64,000 nucleotides of DNA from Diphasiastrum complanatum (taxonomy: Eukaryota > Streptophyta > Lycopodiopsida > Lycopodiales > Lycopodiaceae), in assembly GCA_029204225.1 (NCBI GenBank), contig CM055104.1, positions 50,360,006-50,424,005 of the forward strand, read 5' to 3'. This document shows, piece after piece, positions 58,283-64,000 of the stretch; position 1 is the first letter of the stretch; each line of letters starts with the position of its first letter. A model generated the notes under the pieces. That model had not been told where the DNA came from. It was given only the letters and a program-made list of their open reading frames with translations, and ran no database searches. The translations under genes and the position numbers were made by a program.

Positions 58283-59965
58283 CTCCCTCTTCATTTAGTT
58301 TAAGCATAGACTTTGAGAACACTCCAAGTGAAGTTGTATGCTTTGTAAACAAGTCTTTTCCCAATGCTTTGGTGAAGATATCAGCTACACATTCCTTTGA
58401 AGAAACATGTTGAAGCTCCACTCTTTTGCCACCACCTCTTGATCCACACCTATGAAAATACAATGAGCACTTATGGGTTTTCCTATCATTTGATCTCTAG
58501 CAAAGTCCAAATCTGAAAATCCAAACAAGTTAGGTGATGATCCCTCATACAATATGCCAAAATCTTGAGTTCCCATGATGTATCTCTAAACTCTTTTTCT
58601 TAGCTTCCAATGCTCCTCACTAGGATCTTGCATAAATTGGCTTAATCTACCAACACAATATCTTAAATCTGTTCTTGTGATGGTTAGATAGATAAGTGAA
58701 TGGAAACTAGCTTTCTATAGAGAGTAACGGTCCTCAAAGGATCTTTCATTACCTCTTATAGTTAGCTTTACATTTGACTCCATAGGTGTTTCACAAGACT
58801 TTGCATCTACCATATGAAATCTTTCTAGAATAGAATTAGCATACTTCTCTTGAAAAATGGAAGTAGATTGAGAAGATCTAATCACTTGTATTCCTAAAAT
58901 GTAATGCAAATTACCCAGAGCATACACCTCAAATTCATTCTTAAGAGCACTCTTCATGCCCTCCACATCTTGATTGTCTCCACCACTGAAAATGTTATCA
59001 TCCACATAGATTAGCAAAATCATAACATCATTTCCAGCAAACCTATAATAAAGTGAATGATCATACTCACTCTTAACAAAGTGTTAAGCTTAGCATACCA
59101 ACTCCTTGGTGCTTTCTTAAGGCCATACAAACTCTTTTGTAGTAGACACGCATGATTTGGCTTTGTAGGTGAAATGTAGCTCTCGAGTTGCTCCATTTAC
59201 ACTTCCTCCTCAAGATCACCATTCAGAATAGGATTTGTAATGTCCAATTGTCATAGATCACATCCATAAAGAGTAGCAAGAGAAATGATGACCCGAATAC
59301 TTACCATCTTTGCCACGGGTGCAAAGGTTTGATCATAGTTGATACCATGTTCTTGAGAAAATCTTTTTGCCACCAACATTGCATTATGCTTATTGATAGA
59401 TCCATCTTAGTCCAATAGCTTTCTTGTCCTTAGGTAACTCCACCAATATCCATGTTTCATTCTTCATAAGAGCTTGATACTCAAGATCCATTGCTTGGAT
59501 CCACTCTTCTTTGTTCATTGCTTCATCTATACAATTAGGTTCATCAAAAAAAGTTTGTTCCAGCAACAACTTGCTTACCTTTCTTATCATATGTGAGCCT
59601 TGAAGGTATTTGCCTTTGCCTTGATGTTCTCCTTGGCTTTTTACTTGATGAAGGTCCTTCATCATCACCATCTAAAGTAGGATCCTTGTCATCACCATCA
59701 AGAAGGTTAGATCCATTCACAACATCATTACTTGAAGACACTTTTGAAATATTCCCCTCATCAAAAATGACATCTCTACCAACAGTCACCTTATTAGTGG
59801 TAGGAATGTAAACCTTATAGGCTTTATTCACCTCACTATATCCAACAAATATACCTTTCCTTGAAAATGGATCCTCCTTTGTCCTATCATCACTTTCCTA
59901 ATACATAAAAAATTGGCCAAATCCAATAAGCCACATGTGAAATTGGAATTCCTCAAGTTTATAAA
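58283..59965 (-). pseudogene. Copia family 3 pol: integrase C-terminus, RT, RNase H
   Basis: Read on the minus strand: integrase end (GIFVGYSEVNKAYKVYIP, then VGRDVIFDE) from about 59,960. Next is an Asp/Gly-rich spacer, the RT N-terminus (NKEEWIQAMDLEYQALMKNETW at 59,540-59,450) and RT core in pieces (SLYGLKKAPRSWYAKL near 59,130). YVDD lies near 59,005, in frame 59,023-58,715. RNase H (FGFSDLDFARDQ) and the conserved tail HVSSKECVADIFTKALG near 58,400-58,345 follow. Several stops and frame breaks make it inactive. Gag, protease and most of integrase are missing. At about 59,965 it abuts a plus-strand leader of copia family 1. RT and RNase H act in element replication. Confidence 0.8.
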
Positions 59966-61085
59966 CCTAAATTGAGTTTTGAGCTCTGTGGAGATGCGTG
60001 GAATAGCTCGAAACTGTAAGAACATTCAGAGGCAGGAATTGTCGGCTGAATTAGAGGCCAAGCAAAGATTGAAGCTGAAAATTCTTCTGGAGGGTTTCTT
60101 GGCATTTGTGATTGGTTTGAATCCAATCAAACACCGTTTGAAGAGCGGTTTGGAGCAGAAGATTGCTTGCTGTAGGGCGACCTCATAGGGATAGGTAGCT
60201 GATCAGAGAAATTCTCAAGAAGATCAGATAAAGCCCAAAAATATCTTCTTCTTTGATAGCTAGGGTTTCAAGTAGGGAAAAAACATTTCTCTCTCAATAT
60301 AAATCCTTTTTTGAAGCTGTAAAGAGCCAGAAGTGGGCGCCCTACTGCTGTTGTGAACGTGTGGAGAGGCCATGGGCGACCGCGGACTACGAAGAGAGGT
60401 AGCTTGGAGTTTGTCAAGCTGTCATAGCCGTAGTTTGTGTAAGGAAGCTTGGAGATGGTGTGAGGGAGGTCGCGGGCCTGAATGCGTGGTCAATCACACT
60501 AACCCTGTAGTGTGTGGAAGGGAGTAGTGTTCTCAAGAAGAGAACTTGATGCACCTGGATGATCATGACCATTCGATTTGGAGCTATTGTGATCAATGGT
60601 TGAAGTGGACTGGCCAAGAAATGATCTAGGCAATCAGATCTTAGATAACCATTGGATCTGTTGGATTTCAACTTGAACTTCACAAGAAGGGGTTTTAAGT
60701 GCAAAGTTCATTGCAACTTCATTAAAAATTTTCAAACTGAAATAATTGTTGGGTCCCAAGTTTTTGAAGGGTGAAGTTTCTTCACATTGAAGAAATAGTT
60801 CAAAAACCCAAAGTGCCCTTATTTTCACCTCCTTTAGCCTATTTTGGCCAAACAAAAGGCTATAACCTCCAAATGAAGGGCACCCTGACTGTACCTGCAA
60901 GTATGGTAACCCAAAACAGAGTGATTTCTGCGAAGAAAGTGTTCGGAGTGCGCCAAAAGTGATTTCACCATTCTATTTGGCAGGTAGCTGGGAGTTGGTG
61001 ACAAGAAGCATTTCGGAAAGCGACGCCAGTTTGGCTTTCAATTTGGCGAAAGAGCGGCGGGTGGCCTGGTAAGCCAAAAATTGCA
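59966..61085 (+). mobile_element. Diverged leader remnant related to copia family 1
   Basis: The stretch follows the family-1 leader in order but with many differences. It has TTGTCGGCTGAATTAGAG near 60,038 (compare 34,141), GGTTTGAATCCAATCAAACACCG, the GGGCGCCCT region near 60,338, and a second half (60,690-61,085) matching the reverse of 42,440-42,830 (CTATAACCTCCAAA, GTACCTGCAAG, AAAGTGATTTCACCATTC). No LTR or gag is attached. It must come from an older or related subfamily. Confidence 0.65.
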
Positions 61086-62264
61086 GGTCATTAATTATTA
61101 TTATTGACATCATGGTTGGCTTCGGCATACACTTCATAGCCTACAGGTGGAGTTTCAAGCAGTTTCAAAATAGAAAGTGGCAGGATGGAGGCTCCCATTG
61201 CACATCTTTCTCTAACAGAATCTATAACTTTAGTGATACCATGGCACAAGATCCCACTCTCAATTTGCACTTTGTAGAAGAACTCAACCTCAATGTCCCT
61301 AGACAGACTTTGATCCAGATTTGAGGGTTGGAATGGATTCATTCACACCCATTCAACAAATACTACATTGGACTAAGAATTGGACGGGGACTCTTCACCT
61401 CCAACCAAACATTGTCTACAGATAAAAACAAAACTACTGCAACCGTGAAGCAATATTCTAATAACGGGTTTTTTTTCAGTTTGAAGTTTGTCAGCGCTAT
61501 GATCAAAATGAGCGAGATTGAGGTAAAAACTAGACTGCAAGGAGACGTACAAAAGAATTGTTGTGCATTCAACTGAATACACCAATCTAATGCTGAAAGG
61601 GCTGTAAAAATGCATCCAAGTTGCAAATCAACCAACACCCAATGCAAAATCCTGATAATGGAAAAATCTATATTACGTAGCCCAGTTTAGTAAAATATCC
61701 AAGCATTCATGTATTAATTGCAGTTTTTGGGTCCTTCCAAATCGATTGCCTATCACCTAATTTGGAGTCTTTATTTTCCCAGAATCTGTATTTATCAAAC
61801 TAAAATGTAAGCACTGAAGAGTTGGTGTTTCAAAAAGGTTGTGAGTGCCCTCATCTATCTATTATGTAGCAATGCTGTAGTGAACCTTTTGGACAACATT
61901 TCACTTATATTCTCGGAAGATCTTAAGGATAGGGCTGAATTACCGCTAAAAGTCACTCAGATATAGCATTCTATAACTAAGAGCCGAGTAGAAAATGTCT
62001 ATATAATGAAAATAAGTGTACGTTGATGCATGATGAAAACTATCACCCTGAATTTGTATCGTAGATTGAAAATCTGTCTGGGACGTCAATTCACTGTACA
62101 TGCCATAAACTTCATGTAAATTTTTGGTTTATGGACTATTCTTAATTACGAGGGATTTGTGAAGGATTTCAGATCATTCAAGATCCAATCCATGTCCCTG
62201 ATCTTTGGTTACAATAAGGAGCAAACCAACAATCTTGCCAATGTAGAAAAATCAGCATCTACAT
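61086..62264. other. No gene assigned
   Basis: A minus-strand frame at 61,342-61,091 (VEFFYKVQIESGILCHGIT, SILKLLETPPVGYEVYAEA) looks partly protein-like but I do not recognise it. The rest is AT-rich without recognised features. Confidence 0.35.
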
Positions 62265-62318
62265 ACAAAATGAGATGCAAACTCTAAGAGATACTGATCA
62301 AATATGAACCAAAACATA
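62265..62318 (-). repeat. Short LTR-end fragment, copia family 3
   Basis: It resembles the end of the LTR at 57,723-57,757 (ATGCAAACTC...CTGATCAAA). It borders the duplicated telomere-like block. Confidence 0.45.
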
Positions 62319-62793
62319 AAATTCCAACCCTAAACCATAAATCCTAAATTTTAAACCCTAACTTTAAGCTCTAAGCCCCAGAATCCTAGAACCCTAAACC
62401 CTAAACACATCTCTCACCCTAAATTCCAAACACTAAATCCTAAGTCCTAAGCTCTAACCTCTAAATCCAAAGCTTAACCCTAAACCCTTCAATTTTAATG
62501 ATAAACCATAAATCCTAAGCCGTAAACCCTAAATCCAAAACCCTTGAATCTAAAACCTAAGCCAGTTACATTAAACCCCTTAGCCCCCTTCACTAGGTCA
62601 TTGAATCTAAACGGTAAGCCCCTTACCCTAGATTCCTAAGCTCCTTTCCCTAGATCCCTTACCCTAAAGCCCGTTTTGTCAAAGCCACTTACCCAAACTC
62701 CTTAATCCCAAGTACAAGCCAACAAAATTATGTTTTTGGCTTATGTGGTGTATGTCAATAAATAATCTGATAACATGACCCTAGCTAGTGATA
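62319..62793 (+). repeat. Second telomere-like array, direct copy of 55,693-56,173
   Basis: Nearly identical to the first block, lacking six bases (ACAAAT near 62,705). It continues through the non-telomeric tail GTGTATGTCAATAAATAATC to CTAGCTAGTGATA, where it is fused to the right inverted arm. Confidence 0.9.
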
Positions 62794-64000
62794 CCACTAG
62801 ATTCTTTTGACATACATTGATTAGCTTATCTCATCGCACAGATTGTATACAACTCCAATCGGTAATATTTTAAGGCATTATATTTTGGTCCCAACTCTAA
62901 GGAGAATTTTTTATGAGCACCTATCATTACATCGCTTTTGGAAGCCAAAGAACCAGATTGCCTGGCAATCATGATGATTTTCAAGGTTGGATACAAAACA
63001 GAACCTTATAAATAAACTTTCAAAATAATGTGCTTCCATAAAAGCTTTCTTGAAAGGACCACAAATTTCTTCAAAAATTAATTGCCACTTCGGAAAGATA
63101 TTTCACTGGGGCAACTAAATGAATCAAATCATCTCTCACTTAAGATTGATGTCAAACCCTCACATGAGGCACATTAGGTTAGGAACGAACATGTTAACCT
63201 GTTAAGAACTTAGGAAAAATGTTCCCATGGTTTAGGCAATGGGATTGGAACCTTTTATAATTAAGAACGTTCGGTGTTTGTCCTCTCATATGCTTGTTCT
63301 CGATGGCATTACCTATAATCTGTAAGTAAAATTTGAAAATTCATTCTCATATAATGTCTTGAGCTTTAGGTAGACCTCATTAAATTTCTAAAAAAATTGG
63401 ATAAGAGTATTGAAATTTCTCCCTTTGTTTATTAGACAATCCACATTTGAATTGATTTCTGCACAACCTGAGGTGCAAGTAAGCTAGCAGCTATAAAATC
63501 TTTTATGCTTGGCTGAATGAGCTTATTATTTTTTTTAAAGATATTGCTTGGATACTTATAACTTAAGATTGAGAGAGCACACATTCAATAAATGCTTTGT
63601 CAAGGCACTAGAGTATATTAGCTAGAGTGTATTTCCAATGAGAACATCTTGGGTGGGGAGCCAATGTATGCCCAAGGGGCCAATGTATGTGGTTATAATG
63701 TTCAAAAGCCTCCCCTTTGTTTTGTTTTGTTATGATTTAAACACCAAGGAAAACAAAAAGATGTGGTTGACTGATACGGTAAGGGTATTGGCATTAAATT
63801 CATCAACTTCGAGTGGATTTTCGGTTCGTGTACTCATCCAACCTAGACATTCTTATGCAATTTCAATTCAAATTGTAACCACTTGTACACACTTACGTAA
63901 CCAATTGAGCATAAAGCCATCCAAGCAGCTTATGTAGTGTAGACAAGGCAAAGTGTTGATTGGTTTTGACTATTCTAAATAGACCAAACGCATATCACAA
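62794..64000 (-). repeat. Right arm of the large inverted duplication, continuing past the window
   Basis: Reverse complement of 48,924-47,532 with small differences, for example about 40 bases missing near 63,170 and a single copy of the 118 bp piece. The outer end is outside the window. The frame at 63,638-63,937 is not a recognised gene. Confidence 0.85.

Noticed and set aside
61091-61342. Host gene exon on the minus strand
   Set aside because: Protein-like composition only; no domain, no flanking exons seen.
47532-64000. A giant transposon with 1.4 kb terminal inverted repeats
   Set aside because: The right arm is fused to a direct copy of an internal segment, no element-encoded transposase spans the interior, and the outer end is not visible; template-switch duplication explains it better.
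1-64000. tRNA, rRNA or organelle-derived inserts
   Set aside because: I saw no cloverleaf-type sequence or organelle gene. The tRNA-like signals are primer sites of retrotransposons. A tRNA scan would be needed to be certain.

Overview
This window is nuclear DNA of a land plant with a large, repeat-rich genome. The signs are Ty3/gypsy and Ty1/copia LTR retrotransposons of plant type with plant tRNA primer sites, CACTA (En/Spm) TNP2 transposase remnants, degenerate CCCTAAA (plant telomere type) arrays, and one intron-containing gene of the plant-specific SKU5/SKS class of multicopper-oxidase-like proteins. I cannot name the species. Almost everything except the SKS-like gene is mobile DNA in some state of decay.

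Layout. 27-12,045 (minus): a gypsy element with a 5' LTR at 11,408-12,045 and an Asp-tRNA-like primer site, then leader, gag, protease, RT and part of RNase H. A second, differently diverged PR-RT linker, RT, RNase H and integrase follow, so the pol region is a fusion of two elements. A spacer and a long extra ORF with a coiled coil run off the left edge. 12,046-18,020: LTR-like DNA and two further unrecognised degenerate ORFs of the kind seen as extra genes in gypsy elements. 18,100-22,100: a CACTA TNP2 pseudogene (plus) split by a copia fragment (minus). 23,168-33,137: three non-autonomous copies of one copia family (gag-protease only), the first two in inverted orientation around about 26,150. 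33,138-43,915: a second copia family. Two and a partial internally deleted units (LTR, leader, RT-RNase H; 2,710 bp period) lie head to tail, then fold back at 38,741/38,742 into a minus-strand copy that still has gag, protease and integrase and ends in an LTR at 43,648-43,915.

43,916-47,500 holds only repeats: a palindromic minisatellite, a T-rich/A-rich foldback and a roughly 640 bp tandem duplication. 49,285-52,859 (minus) carries the only apparently intact host gene: an SKS-like secreted protein of 540 residues in 8 exons, with a TATA box and a poly(A) signal. It sits between two inverted copies of a segment of about 1.4 kb (47,532-48,924 and 62,794 to beyond the window). Between gene and right arm lie a CACTA DUF4216 remnant (minus), a telomere-like array, a second TNP2 fragment (plus) whose intron received a fourth copia element (3' LTR 57,723-58,282, pol to about 59,960), a diverged leader of the 33-44 kb copia family (about 59,970-61,085), and a duplicate of the telomere-like array fused to the right arm.

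I see no operon-like or defence-like system. The most interesting material is structural: LTR-sharing tandem arrays, foldback inversions, long palindromes able to give hairpin RNA, and a composite duplication around the SKS gene. The ORFs reported for most of the window are dead transposon genes. Exon joins of the SKS gene were derived by eye from splice signals and reading frame.
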